Positions 1 to 8,717 of a stretch of 64,000 nt of DNA are shown here, one piece after another. The DNA lies in the NCBI GenBank assembly GCA_959599915.1, contig CAUGJE010000001.1:248001-312000 (forward strand), written 5' to 3'. The notes below the pieces were generated by a model that did no database searches, was not told the DNA's origin, and saw only the letters and a program-made list of their open reading frames with translations. Position 1 is the stretch's first letter. Each line of letters begins with the position of its first letter. Position numbers and translations under genes: made by a program. This stretch comes from an uncultured Collinsella sp. (lineage in GTDB: Bacteria; Actinomycetota; Coriobacteriia; Coriobacteriales; Coriobacteriaceae).

Positions 1-323
1 CCCCAGTCCTGGATGATGAAGGCGTCGGCGCCCAGCGTGGAGCAGCGATGGATGAGCTGCAGCACATCGCTCATCTCGGATTCCTTGATGATGATGTTGA
101 CCGTGACGTAGACGCGCGAGCCGGCCAGATGCGCGGCGCGGCAGGCCTGCTCAAAGGCCTCGTCGGTAAAGTTGGTGGCCTTGCGGCGGGCGTTGAAGCT
201 GCCCATGCCGCAGTAGATGGCGTCTGCCCCGGCGGCGAGTGCGGCGGCAAAGGGCTCGGGCCCTCCGGCGGGCGCCAAAAGCTCGGGTCTGCGGTTGGTG
301 GTTCGACTGGCGGTTGCGGTCAT
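1..323 (-). CDS. U32-family peptidase, N-terminal part (cut by window edge)
   Basis: The first about 107 codons of a minus-strand gene; the rest lies beyond base 1. The ATG at 323 follows an AAAGG-type ribosome site. The translation carries the LLAPAGG motif near residue 14, then GADAIYCGMGSFNAR and later FIIQDWG, which match the N-terminal TIM-barrel start of the U32 collagenase-like peptidase/hydroxylase family (YegQ, YhbU, RlhA relatives). Members act in tRNA or rRNA hydroxylation or as putative proteases, and the fragment cannot say which. A paralogous start with the same LLAPAGG and GADAIY motifs lies at the other end of the window on the plus strand. A TATACT -10-like hexamer at 355-360 (minus strand) could drive it. 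Confidence 0.85.
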   Translation of the reverse strand, partial: MTATASRTTNRRPELLAPAGGPEPFAAALAAGADAIYCGMGSFNARRKATNFTDEAFEQACRAAHLAGSRVYVTVNIIIKESEMSDVLQLIHRCSTLGADAFIIQDW

Positions 324-505
324 ATCCTGCCTTTCAAAATGCTCAGATAATCAAAAGTATAGTGGTGCCGTCGCGGCAGGCGATGCCCGTGCTCTAAGCG
401 GGATAAAGTCTTCAGCAGCTTGGACTGGCTGCTTCACATGAGAACCGTTCAGCGGTCCGGGGAAACCGTTGGGCGATAAAATATTCTCGCAACGTGATAA
501 TAATC

Positions 506-534
506 TTGCATCGCGCGGAAACCTTGAGTACTAT
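506..534 (+). promoter_or_regulatory. sigma-70-type promoter for ridA
   Basis: TTGCAT (506-511) and TACTAT (529-534) are separated by exactly 17 bases, 88 bases before the ridA start. This predicts transcription from about base 541 and a leader of about 80 nt. The rest of 324-621 shows no gene. Confidence 0.5.
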
Positions 535-621
535 CCCAATCAAGCGCGGTGTTCAGACCGAACTGTGCCTCCCGGTGTGAACGCCGCGCTCCCGTTCCCT
601 TTTACTTGTAAGGAGAAAAAC

Positions 622-999
622 ATGAGCAAGACCGTCGTGTCTTCCGATAACGCACCCGCAGCCATCGGCCCGTATTCCCCTGGTATCCAGACCGGCAACA
701 TGGTGTTCCTGTCCGGCCAGCTGGGCATCGATCCCGCAACTGGCAAGATGCCCGAGGGCGTCGAGGCCCAGGCCAAGCAGTCCCTTGCTAACGTCGAGGC
801 CCTGCTGACCGCTGCCGGCGCCACCTTTGCCGATGTCGTCAAGACCACAGTCTACCTGGCTGACATTGCCGACTTCGCTGCCGTAAACGAGATCTACGCC
901 TCCAAGTTCGAGGCCCCGTTCCCCGCGCGCAGCGCTTTCCAGGTTGCCGCTCTTCCGGCTGGCGGTCTGGTCGAGATCGAGGTCGTCGCCGCTCTCTAA
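622..999 (+). CDS. ridA: RidA family enamine/imine deaminase
   Basis: A 125-residue protein of the YjgF/YER057c/UK114 family, full length. Family members hydrolyse reactive 2-aminoacrylate and related enamines released by PLP enzymes, protecting other PLP enzymes in the cytosol. The fold signatures NMVFLSGQLGIDPATG and the C-terminal PARSAFQVAALP are present; Arg103 corresponds to the substrate-carboxylate-binding arginine of the family. The ATG at 622 is preceded by AAGGAG. It stands alone between its own promoter and a strong terminator. A role in quenching 2-aminoacrylate made by the diaminopropionate ammonia-lyase YgeX, encoded far downstream, is plausible but inferred. Confidence 0.93.
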   Translation: MSKTVVSSDNAPAAIGPYSPGIQTGNMVFLSGQLGIDPATGKMPEGVEAQAKQSLANVEALLTAAGATFADVVKTTVYLADIADFAAVNEIYASKFEAPFPARSAFQVAALPAGGLVEIEVVAAL

Positions 1000-1029
1000 G
1001 GCGTTGACCACAACTAAACATGACATGCA

Positions 1030-1067
1030 AAAAGACCCTGCAGCGCGTGCGAGCTGCAGGGTCTTTT
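1030..1067. terminator. bidirectional intrinsic terminator between ridA and the regulator gene
   Basis: A perfect 15-bp stem (1030-1044 with 1053-1067), an 8-base loop, and A/T runs at both ends. It lies between the convergent ridA and the minus-strand regulator. Confidence 0.9.
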
Positions 1068-1111
1068 GTCAAGTGACGAATCGCTTGTGGAGCCGCGCTC
1101 CATTTTGCTCG

Positions 1112-1768
1112 TTAGCCCTCCTTGCGGACTTTTTGCAGGTAGCGGTACACGCTGGGCTCCGAGATGCCCAACGCGGTGGCAGCGCAGGCCACGGCGCCCT
1201 TGAGCATGAACACCCCGTTGCCGTTGAGGTGGCGAATGACGTCCACGCGGTCGCTCTGACCAAGCGACGCTACATCCAGCCCGCGCGCGCTCAGCCACTC
1301 GGCAATGCTGCGGTCGATGAGCTCCTGGGTGGACTCCGAAAGGCTTTCGACCTCGATAGGGGCGGGCTCCGTGCGCGTCGGCGCTGCGTCGAAGCACGCC
1401 ATGAGCTGCTGCGCCATGGCGTTGATGGAGCGTACGGTCGAGAGGTCGGTGTTGACGCAGAGCATACCGACGATCTCGTCATTCTCGCGGATAAAGTACG
1501 TCGCTGACTCCAACGTCTTGCCGCCGGCACCGCGCCCCTCGTAGCCCGTAATAAACGGCAGGTCGCGATACTTGGCGTCGTGCATGATCTTGAGCGCCAG
1601 ATCGGTGGCGGGACCGCCGACCTTGCGGCCGCTCACGATGCCGTTGCGAATATCGACGATGGCGTGGTCGGGATCCGAGAAATCGTGCAGCACGATTTCG
1701 CTGTTTTTGCCGAGTATCTGCTCCAGAAAATCGACCATCGGCAAAAAGCGACGTACGGTCTCGTTCAC
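1112..1768 (-). CDS. YheO-like PAS/HTH transcriptional regulator
   Basis: A 218-residue regulator. The N-terminal half (about residues 5-115) reads as the YheO-type PAS domain, with HDFSDPDHAIVDIRNG and SGRKVGG motifs. The last 60 residues form a winged HTH (LGISEPSVYRYLQKVRK). I chose the GTG at 1768 because AAAGGAG sits 6 bases upstream; upstream extensions in the same frame lack a ribosome site. It is transcribed away from the purine permease, so it is probably the local regulator of the permease-ssnA-ygfK-xdh genes. A paralogue with the same domain order lies at 38498-39151 beside the second half of the catabolic cluster. The ligand is unknown; a purine intermediate is a guess. Confidence 0.85.
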   Translation of the reverse strand: MNETVRRFLPMVDFLEQILGKNSEIVLHDFSDPDHAIVDIRNGIVSGRKVGGPATDLALKIMHDAKYRDLPFITGYEGRGAGGKTLESATYFIRENDEIVGMLCVNTDLSTVRSINAMAQQLMACFDAAPTRTEPAPIEVESLSESTQELIDRSIAEWLSARGLDVASLGQSDRVDVIRHLNGNGVFMLKGAVACAATALGISEPSVYRYLQKVRKEG

Positions 1769-2004
1769 GGGCAACTCCTTTGGGTGAAATCGGAAATGTT
1801 CATAACAATTTTTTCTCATGGTAACACGCTGCCCATCATCTCGTATATCCGCAGGTACATTGCGTAATACAGACGAACGGTAGGTATTTGGCGGTAAACG
1901 GTCGACCAAAAGAAAAGTTAGATGTAATTTTGAACAGACACTTTCCTGACCTGCGGAAATTCATTATCTCAGCTGAAGAATAGTCTGATAACAAAAAATT
2001 ATTA

Positions 2005-2033
2005 TTGAGAATGAGAATCATCTTTAATACGAT
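2005..2033 (+). promoter_or_regulatory. promoter for the purine permease, with a Fur-box-like sequence
   Basis: TTGAGA (2005-2010) and TACGAT (2028-2033) are 17 bases apart, giving an expected start near 2040. On the opposite strand the spacer region reads TGATTCTCATTCTCA, which matches 11 of 14 conserved positions of the 7-1-7 Fur box. The rest of the 352-base divergent region 1769-2120 is AT-rich and gene-free. Confidence 0.45.
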
Positions 2034-2120
2034 ATGCAACGAAGGCACAACCTCAACCCCGCACTGCGTCACAATAGAGCGTTAGATGCGAAAACAACTA
2101 TTTCGAGGATTGGTGGTCAA

Positions 2121-3515
2121 ATGACCCAGGAGACGGTTAAGAACGGCACTGAAGCCCTGTTCACTCGTGAAGGCATGCCTCCCGTTAAGGAAATGATCCC
2201 GTGTGCCCTTCAGCACGTACTGGCATCGTTTGCCGGCATCATCACCCCGGCTGTCATCATGGCCGGCGTCTACGGCTTTAATAGCCAGCAGAGCACCGAC
2301 ATCATCCAGGTCGCGCTCATTCTTTCGGCGATCGACACGGCCCTTCAGGCCTTCGCTCCCTTCCGTCGCATCGGCGGCGGCCTGCCCATCGTCATGGGCG
2401 TTTCGTTCGCGTTCCTGCCAGCCCTGCAGGCTATGGGTGCCTCGGGCTTTAGCTTTGGTGCACTGCTGGGCGGCGAGATTGTCGGCGGTGCCGTCGCGGT
2501 CCTCTTTGGTCTGGCCTACAGCAAGATTAAGTGGCTGTTCCCGCCCGTCGTGACCGGTACGGTCATCTTCTCCATTGGCGTTTCGCTGTATCCCACGGCC
2601 GTCAAGTATATGGCCGGCGGTATGGGTACGCCGCTGTGGGGCACCCCGCAGGCCTGGTGCGTCGCTCTTATCACCTTCGCCGTGGTCTTTGCGCTCGCCA
2701 ACTTTGGCAAGGGCACGCTCAAACTGGGATCCGTGTTCTTTGGCATGATCGTCGGTATGATCGTCTCCATCCCCTTTGGCATGATCGACTTCTCCAGCGT
2801 CGCCACCGCTCAGGTCTTCGCCCTTCCCAAGCTCATGCCCTACGCGCTCGAGTTTGATCCCGAGGTCTGCATTACCCTCGCTGTCGTGTTCCCCATGGTT
2901 GCTATCCAGGTTATCGGTGACGTCTCCGCCGCCTGCCTGGGCTCCATCGACCGTATGCCCACCGAGCGCGAGCTCTCAGGCGCTATCGTGTCGCAGGGCC
3001 TCACCTCTATGGTCGGCGGCCTGCTGGGCGGTCTTCCCACCAGCGCCCTTGGCCAGAACGTGGGCATCATCTGCTCCAACAAGGTCGTTAACAAGTGGGT
3101 CTTTGTGATCATCGCAGCCGTCTTTGCCATCGCCGGTCTGTTCCCGCAGCTCTCTGCCGTCCTTTCCGCTATCCCGCAGCCCGTCATCGGCGGCGCGACC
3201 GTCGGCGTCTTTGGCACCATTACCATGAACGGCGTGCGCATGTTCACCCGCGAGGGCCTCACGCAGCGCACTACCACCATCGTCGGTACCTCCGTCGTCT
3301 TTGGCCTGGGTATCTGGATGGCCAGCGGTTGCCTTGCCGGCGAGGGTATGCCCGCCTGGGTGTCCACCGTCATCGGCTCCAATGCCGTAACCCCCACCGC
3401 CATCATGGCCATCGTCCTTAACCTGATTCTTCCGCAGACGCCGGTCGTGGCTCAGCACATCGATGCTGCCAAGGACGCTGCCGTGGATCTGGTCTTGCCC
3501 GAGAGCAAGAAGTAA
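2121..3515 (+). CDS. NCS2 family purine (xanthine/urate-type) permease
   Basis: A 464-residue integral membrane protein with about 12-14 hydrophobic segments, the usual NCS2 size. NCS2 carriers import nucleobases with protons. The QNVG motif at 312-315 (family motif QNxG) points to the xanthine/urate branch rather than the uracil branch, and His32 matches His31 of E. coli XanQ. By hand alignment the two carboxylates essential in XanQ (Glu272, Asp304) are Gln263 and Gln292 here, which is unusual; Asp267 in IGD is kept. The ATG at 2121 is preferred because the shared family sequence begins just after it, though its ribosome site is weak. It heads the ssnA-ygfK-xdh gene set, so it most likely supplies that pathway with urate or xanthine. 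Confidence 0.88.
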   Translation: MTQETVKNGTEALFTREGMPPVKEMIPCALQHVLASFAGIITPAVIMAGVYGFNSQQSTDIIQVALILSAIDTALQAFAPFRRIGGGLPIVMGVSFAFLPALQAMGASGFSFGALLGGEIVGGAVAVLFGLAYSKIKWLFPPVVTGTVIFSIGVSLYPTAVKYMAGGMGTPLWGTPQAWCVALITFAVVFALANFGKGTLKLGSVFFGMIVGMIVSIPFGMIDFSSVATAQVFALPKLMPYALEFDPEVCITLAVVFPMVAIQVIGDVSAACLGSIDRMPTERELSGAIVSQGLTSMVGGLLGGLPTSALGQNVGIICSNKVVNKWVFVIIAAVFAIAGLFPQLSAVLSAIPQPVIGGATVGVFGTITMNGVRMFTREGLTQRTTTIVGTSVVFGLGIWMASGCLAGEGMPAWVSTVIGSNAVTPTAIMAIVLNLILPQTPVVAQHIDAAKDAAVDLVLPESKK

Positions 3516-3531
3516 CCAATTCGGTGCTATT

Positions 3532-3563
3532 CGTCGGCGGACGCATCGCCTCGTCCGCCGACG
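3532..3563 (+). other. intercistronic hairpin after the permease gene
   Basis: A perfect 12-bp GC-rich stem (3532-3543 with 3552-3563) and an 8-base loop, with no T-run. Three smaller hairpins follow before ssnA (for example 3669-3692). They look like mRNA processing or stabilising structures, or a weak attenuator, within 3516-3710, which has no gene. Confidence 0.5.
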
Positions 3564-3710
3564 TCATGCGGCGTCAAGCCGCACTTCAAAGGGTTTGTCC
3601 CTTTGGTGAAGCGTTGACGGGAGAGGGCCCGTTTCCGGTGTAGGCCGGCGCTTCGCACTCCGCCATGTCAGAGGTGTCAAACCCCGCCTCTGATGTTGAA
3701 GGGAGCATCC

Positions 3711-5066
3711 ATGCTTCTGGTCGCTAACGGTTCCGTTTTTACCCGCAACGCTCAGACCCCGTTTATTCCAAACGGTGCGGTCGCCATTGACGGAGATACG
3801 ATCGTCGAAGTGGGCCCCGAGTGCGAGCTCAAGGTCAAGTACCCGGATGCCGAGTACGTCGACGCCCAGGGCAACCTCATCATGCCCGGACTCATCAATT
3901 GCCACACCCACATCTACTCGGGTCTGGCTCGCGGCCTTGCCATTAAGGGCTGCAACCCCACCAACTTCCTGGAGAATCTTGAGCAGCAGTGGTGGAAGAT
4001 CGATGACAACCTGACGCTCGACGGCACCAAGGCCAGCGCCTATGCCACGATTCTTGACTCCATCCGCGATGGCGTCACCACGATCTTCGATCACCACGCG
4101 AGCTTCTGCGAGATCCCAGGCAGCCTCTTTACCATTAAGGATGCAGCTCAGGAGCTGGGCATGCGTTCGTGCCTGTGCTACGAGGTCTCCGACCGCCGCG
4201 GTCAGGAAAAATGCGACCAGGCCATTGCCGAGAACGCCGAGTTTGCCCAGTGGGCCGCCAAGGAGCGTCGCGATAACGACAACCACATGATCGCCGCCAT
4301 GTTTGGCGGTCACGCCACCTTTACGCTGTCGGACGAGACCATGGATAAGATGGCCGAGGCCAACAACGGCCTGACCGGCTTCCACATCCATGTGTGCGAG
4401 GGCATGAATGACGTGTGGGACTCCCGCCTCAACCGCGGTGGCATCAGCCCCGTCGAGCGCCTGCTGCAGCACAACCTGCTGGGTCCCGACACCATGCTCG
4501 GCCACTGCATCCACGTGACGCCCGCCGAGATGGACATCGTCAAGGAGTCCGGCACCTGGCTGGTCAACAACCCCGAATCCAATATGGGCAACGCCGTGGG
4601 CTGCGCCCCCGTGCTCGAGTTCTTCCGCCGCGGCATCCCCGTGTGCATGGGCACCGACGCCTACACCCACGACATGCTCGAGAGCCTCAAGGTCTTTCTG
4701 ATCATTCAGCGCCACAACGCCGCCATGCCCAACGTGGGCTGGTGCGAGGCCATGACGATGCTGTTCGAGAACAACGCCAAGATGGCGAGCAAGTACTTCG
4801 ATCGCAAGCTCGGCGTGCTCGAGGCCGGCGCTGCCGCCGACGTCATCGTCATGGACTACAAGCCCTTTACGCCGCTGAGCGAGGAGAACATCGACGGCCA
4901 CATGCTCTTTGGCATGATGGGCAAAAACTGCCGCACCACCATCATCAACGGCCGCGTCCTGTATAAGGATCGTAAGTTCGTTGGGATTGATGAGGACAAG
5001 ATCAACGCGTGGACCATGGCCGAGTCCAAGAAGCTCTGGAGCACGCTCAACGATCGCGCCTACTAA
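3711..5066 (+). CDS. ssnA: SsnA, putative aminohydrolase of the purine/selenium-hydroxylase cluster
   Basis: A 451-residue amidohydrolase-superfamily enzyme. The metal site is visible: CHTH (His65, His67) after the first strand, GFHIHVCEG, LGHCIHVTP and GTDAYTHD, supplying the later His and Asp ligands. SsnA is conserved with ygfK and xdh in E. coli and in gut anaerobes that degrade urate, where it is thought to deaminate or hydrolyse an oxidised purine; the exact substrate is unsettled. The ATG at 3711 is chosen (AGGGAG 5-9 bases upstream) over an in-frame ATG at 3693. It lies 148 bases upstream of ygfK and is probably cotranscribed with it. Confidence 0.92.
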   Translation: MLLVANGSVFTRNAQTPFIPNGAVAIDGDTIVEVGPECELKVKYPDAEYVDAQGNLIMPGLINCHTHIYSGLARGLAIKGCNPTNFLENLEQQWWKIDDNLTLDGTKASAYATILDSIRDGVTTIFDHHASFCEIPGSLFTIKDAAQELGMRSCLCYEVSDRRGQEKCDQAIAENAEFAQWAAKERRDNDNHMIAAMFGGHATFTLSDETMDKMAEANNGLTGFHIHVCEGMNDVWDSRLNRGGISPVERLLQHNLLGPDTMLGHCIHVTPAEMDIVKESGTWLVNNPESNMGNAVGCAPVLEFFRRGIPVCMGTDAYTHDMLESLKVFLIIQRHNAAMPNVGWCEAMTMLFENNAKMASKYFDRKLGVLEAGAAADVIVMDYKPFTPLSEENIDGHMLFGMMGKNCRTTIINGRVLYKDRKFVGIDEDKINAWTMAESKKLWSTLNDRAY

Positions 5067-5082
5067 TTACAAGTAGATTCGC

Positions 5083-5140
5083 GCGCGTCAGATGTTTCGC
5101 CGCATCCGACGCGCGTATAGGCGACCTCCGCGGGGTCGCC
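5083..5140 (+). other. two intercistronic hairpins between ssnA and ygfK
   Basis: The first pairs 5083-5089 with 5108-5114 (7 bp, extended by an inner GATG/CATC stem). The second pairs 5120-5126 with 5134-5140. There is no T-run, so termination is not expected. They may set the relative stability of the ssnA and ygfK messages. Confidence 0.45.
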
Positions 5141-5214
5141 GGCGCTGTGCTAGCGCTACACCGTATTTGCGCCCGCCGCGCGGTCTCGCCGGGCGTTACA
5201 GAGAGGAGCTCACT

Positions 5215-8214
5215 ATGAGCGACATCATGAGGCCGATCCCGTTTTCGCAGCTGATGAACTGGATCATCGAGGAGCACAAGACCCAGGACGCCATCTTTGG
5301 CGTGCGTAAGATGGTCACGACCAACCAGGAGGGTGCGCTTCCCATTTTTGACGAGCGCATCGAGACTCCGTTTGGCCCGGCCGCCGGCCCCAATACGCAG
5401 CTTGCCCAGAACATCGTGGCATCCTATGTTGCTGGTTCCCGCTTCTTTGAGCTCAAGACCGTCCAGGTTATGGACGGCGAGGAGCTCTCCAAGTGTGTGA
5501 ACAAACCCTGCATTGTGGCGCAGGATGAGTGCTACAACTGCGAGTGGTCGACCGAACTCGAGGTTCCGCAGGCCTTTGCCGAGTACGTGAAGGCATGGTT
5601 CGCCTGCCACCTGATCGCTCGCGAGTACGGCCTGGGTAGCCCGGACGGCTTTGTCTTCAACATGTCCGTGGGCTATGACCTCGAGGGCATCAAGAGCCCC
5701 AAGGTCGACGCCTACATCGAGGGCATGAAGGACGCCAGCGGCTCCGACGTCTGGAACGAGTGCCGCGCATGGGCACTCGCCAACCTGGACAAGTTTGAGC
5801 ATGTCGACGCTGCGTTTGTCGAGTCCATCCCGGCGCGCGTCTCCAACTCCATCACCGAGTCTACCCTGCACGGCTGCCCGCCTGCCGAGATCGAGCGCAT
5901 CGCGACCTACCTCATCACCGAGAAGGGCCTTAACACCTACATCAAGTGTAACCCCACGCTGTTGGGCTATGAGTTTGCCCGCCAGCGCCTCAACGAGCTG
6001 GGCTTTGATTACATCGTCTTTGATGACACGCACTTCCGCGAGGATCTGCAGTGGGCCGATGCCGTGCCCATGTTCGAGCGCCTGATTGCCCTGTGCGCCG
6101 AGCGCGGTCTGGAGTTCGGCGTCAAGCTGACCAACACGTTCCCCGTCGACGTGACGAGGAACGAGCTGCCTTCCACCGAGATGTACATGTCCGGCCGTTC
6201 GCTGTTCTCACTGACCATCGAGGCCGCCCGCCGCATTACCGAGCAGTTTGACGGCAAGCTGCGCATCAGCTACTCCGGTGGTGCCACGGTCTACAACATC
6301 CGTGCCCTGTATGACGCCGGCATTTGGCCCGTCACCCTGGCGACCGACGTGCTCAAGCCCGGTGGCTACGAGCGCTTTAGCCAGATGGCCGGCGAGTTTA
6401 CCGATCTGGACGGCAAGCCGTTCGCGGGCGTCTCTCTCGAGGCCGTGACCGCGATCCAGGCCGACTCGCTTACCAACCCGCTCTACAAGAAGCCACTGCG
6501 TCCGCTACCTGACCGCAAGGTCGCCGGCAAGAGCCCGCTTTCCGACTGCTTTACCACGCCGTGCCGTACGAGCTGCCCCATCCAGCAGGATATTCCCGCC
6601 TACCTGGCGGCTGTTGACGAGGGCCGCTTCGAGGACGCGCTCAACATCATCATCGAGCGCAACGCCCTGCCGTTCATTACCGGCACCATCTGCCCGCATC
6701 CCTGCGGCCGTGCCTGCGAGCGTGCGTTCTACGAGCCCGAGGGTGCCCAGATCCGCGCCAGCAAGCTCAAGGCCGCTCGCGAGGCCATGACCGCCGTGCT
6801 GCCCAAGCTGCGCGCCCAGGCCATCGCCAACGACGCCGAGCGCAACGTTGCCGTTATCGGCGGCGGCCCGGCCGGCCTGGCGACGGCGTTCTTCCTGACG
6901 CGCGCCGGCGTGCCCGTCACTATCTTCGAGGCCCGCGACTCGCTCGGCGGCGTGGTCCGTCACGTGATTCCCGAGTTCCGTATCGCGAGCGACGATATCT
7001 CCCACGATGCCGAGCTCTGTCTGGCCTTTGGCGCCAAGGTGCAGCTCAACGCCCGCGTGGAGTCCATTGACGAGCTCAAGGCTCAGGGCTTTACCGACGT
7101 GGTCGTGGCCACCGGTGCCTGGATGCCCGGCTCTGCAGGCTTGGGCGAGGGCGCCGAGCTCGACGTGCTGGAGTTCCTCGAGGCCGCCAAGAAGGGCGAG
7201 AAGCTCGAGCTGGGCGAGGACGTCGTGGTCATCGGCGCCGGCAATACCGCTATGGACGCGGCCCGCGTGGCCAAGCGCCTGACTGGCGTGAAGAACGTGC
7301 GCCTGGTGTATCGCCGCACCAAGAAGCAGATGCCCGCCGACGAGGAAGAGCTCGATCTTGCTCTTGCCGACGGCGTTGAGTTCTGTGAGCTGCTGGCGCC
7401 CAAGGCGCTCAACGGCGCCGTGCTGACCTGCGACGTCATGGAGCTTGGCGAGCCGGACGCAAGCGGCCGTCGCAGCCCCGTCGCCACGGGCGAGACCGTC
7501 GAGCTGCCCGCCACCACGGTGATCTGTGCCGTGGGCGAGGGCATCGATGCCAGCCTGTACGACGCCGCGGGCGTCGAGCACGACCGTCGCGGCCGCCTTG
7601 CCGCCACCTCCACCGGCGTTGAGGGCGTCTGGGCTGCAGGTGACTGCCGTCGCGGTCCGGCCACCGTGGTCGAGGCTATCGCCGATGCCGCCGAGGTCGC
7701 CCGTGCCATCGCTGGCGTGGACTTTAACAAGTACGCCGACCAGAATGCTCAGGTCGGTCGCGAGGACGCCTGCTACGAGCGCAAGGGGTCGCTGTGCCGC
7801 GACAAGCGCAATTGCACCAAGACCCGCTGCCTGGGCTGCGGCTCGGTGTGCGAGGTCTGCTGCGACGTGTGCCCCAACCGCGCCAACGTGGCAATTAAGG
7901 TGCCGGGCCTGGCCAAGCATCAGGTCGTCCATGTCGACGGCATGTGCAACGAGTGCGGCAACTGCGCCGTGTTCTGCCCCTACCAGGAGGGTCGTCCCTA
8001 CAAGGACAAGCTCACCCTGTTCTGGAGCGATCAGGACATGGAGAACTCCGAGAACGAGGGCTTCCTGGCCGTGGACGAGGACCACTTTAAGGTTCGCGTC
8101 GCCGGCACGGTCCGCACCGTCTCGGTCGATGCCGTCAACACCGGTCTGCCCGAGGCCGTCCGCCTGACCATCAAGGCCGTGCGCGACAGCTATCCGTATC
8201 TCCTTAAGAAATAG
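5215..8214 (+). CDS. ygfK: YgfK, iron-sulfur flavoprotein (putative selenate reductase subunit family)
   Basis: A 999-residue multidomain oxidoreductase. Residues 1-440 form a dihydroorotate/dihydropyrimidine-dehydrogenase-like TIM barrel (FNMSVGYDLEG, NPLYKKPLRPLP). Residues 445-540 carry a GltD-type cysteine region (Cys445, Cys450, Cys454 and CPHPCGRACE). Residues 545-850 hold FAD and NAD(P)H sites (GGGPAG at 549; IGAGNTAMDA near 674). The C-terminus is a ferredoxin with two cysteine groups, starting at 872 and 911. The ATG at 5215 follows GAGAGGAG. YgfK is required for anaerobic urate use in gut bacteria and is proposed to reduce an oxidised purine. Here it precedes a ferredoxin gene by 11 bases, so the two are probably electron-transfer partners. 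Confidence 0.93.
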   Translation: MSDIMRPIPFSQLMNWIIEEHKTQDAIFGVRKMVTTNQEGALPIFDERIETPFGPAAGPNTQLAQNIVASYVAGSRFFELKTVQVMDGEELSKCVNKPCIVAQDECYNCEWSTELEVPQAFAEYVKAWFACHLIAREYGLGSPDGFVFNMSVGYDLEGIKSPKVDAYIEGMKDASGSDVWNECRAWALANLDKFEHVDAAFVESIPARVSNSITESTLHGCPPAEIERIATYLITEKGLNTYIKCNPTLLGYEFARQRLNELGFDYIVFDDTHFREDLQWADAVPMFERLIALCAERGLEFGVKLTNTFPVDVTRNELPSTEMYMSGRSLFSLTIEAARRITEQFDGKLRISYSGGATVYNIRALYDAGIWPVTLATDVLKPGGYERFSQMAGEFTDLDGKPFAGVSLEAVTAIQADSLTNPLYKKPLRPLPDRKVAGKSPLSDCFTTPCRTSCPIQQDIPAYLAAVDEGRFEDALNIIIERNALPFITGTICPHPCGRACERAFYEPEGAQIRASKLKAAREAMTAVLPKLRAQAIANDAERNVAVIGGGPAGLATAFFLTRAGVPVTIFEARDSLGGVVRHVIPEFRIASDDISHDAELCLAFGAKVQLNARVESIDELKAQGFTDVVVATGAWMPGSAGLGEGAELDVLEFLEAAKKGEKLELGEDVVVIGAGNTAMDAARVAKRLTGVKNVRLVYRRTKKQMPADEEELDLALADGVEFCELLAPKALNGAVLTCDVMELGEPDASGRRSPVATGETVELPATTVICAVGEGIDASLYDAAGVEHDRRGRLAATSTGVEGVWAAGDCRRGPATVVEAIADAAEVARAIAGVDFNKYADQNAQVGREDACYERKGSLCRDKRNCTKTRCLGCGSVCEVCCDVCPNRANVAIKVPGLAKHQVVHVDGMCNECGNCAVFCPYQEGRPYKDKLTLFWSDQDMENSENEGFLAVDEDHFKVRVAGTVRTVSVDAVNTGLPEAVRLTIKAVRDSYPYLLKK

Positions 8215-8225
8215 GCGAGTCTCTT

Positions 8226-8705
8226 ATGGCCAAATCCATTCAACATAACGTGGCCTACGTTGCCTGCGGAAGCGGTTGCGCCTCCGCAGGCGGCGACGCC
8301 CGCTGCAGCGAAGGCTGCATTGGCTGTGGCGCCTGTGTCGCGGCCTGCCCCCACGGTGCCATTGCGCTGGTCGATGGCATCGCCCGCGTGGACCGCTCCA
8401 GGTGCACGGGCTGTGGCCTGTGCGGCATGGCGTGCCCGCAGCGCGTGATTGCCTTCGTTCCCGGCTACCAGAACATCCTGGTGCGCTGCAACAACACCGA
8501 CAAGGGCGCCATTGCGCGCAAGATCTGCGACACGAGCTGCATCGGTTGCGGCATGTGCGCCAAAAAGTGCCCTGCCGGCGCTATCCGCATCGAGGACAAC
8601 TGCGCCCATATTGATGGCGCGGATTGTCTGTCGTGCGGCATGTGCGCCGTCGTCTGCCCGCATGGCGCCATCCACGACCGCACCGGCATAGCCGCCGGCG
8701 TGTAG
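8226..8705 (+). CDS. four-cluster [4Fe-4S] ferredoxin-like electron carrier
   Basis: A 159-residue protein built of four CxxCGxCxxxCP motifs (CIGCGACVAACP, CTGCGLCGMACP, CIGCGMCAKKCP, CLSCGMCAVVCP), predicted to bind four [4Fe-4S] clusters. The layout resembles the C-terminal ferredoxin region of RnfB-type proteins without the membrane anchor. It is packed between ygfK (11 bases) and xdh (12 bases). I infer that it shuttles electrons between the xanthine dehydrogenase, which has no FAD subunit here, and YgfK or a redox pool. A further cysteine-rich N-terminus (residues 14-30) may add a partial site. Confidence 0.9.
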   Translation: MAKSIQHNVAYVACGSGCASAGGDARCSEGCIGCGACVAACPHGAIALVDGIARVDRSRCTGCGLCGMACPQRVIAFVPGYQNILVRCNNTDKGAIARKICDTSCIGCGMCAKKCPAGAIRIEDNCAHIDGADCLSCGMCAVVCPHGAIHDRTGIAAGV

Positions 8706-8717
8706 AAGGGAATCACC

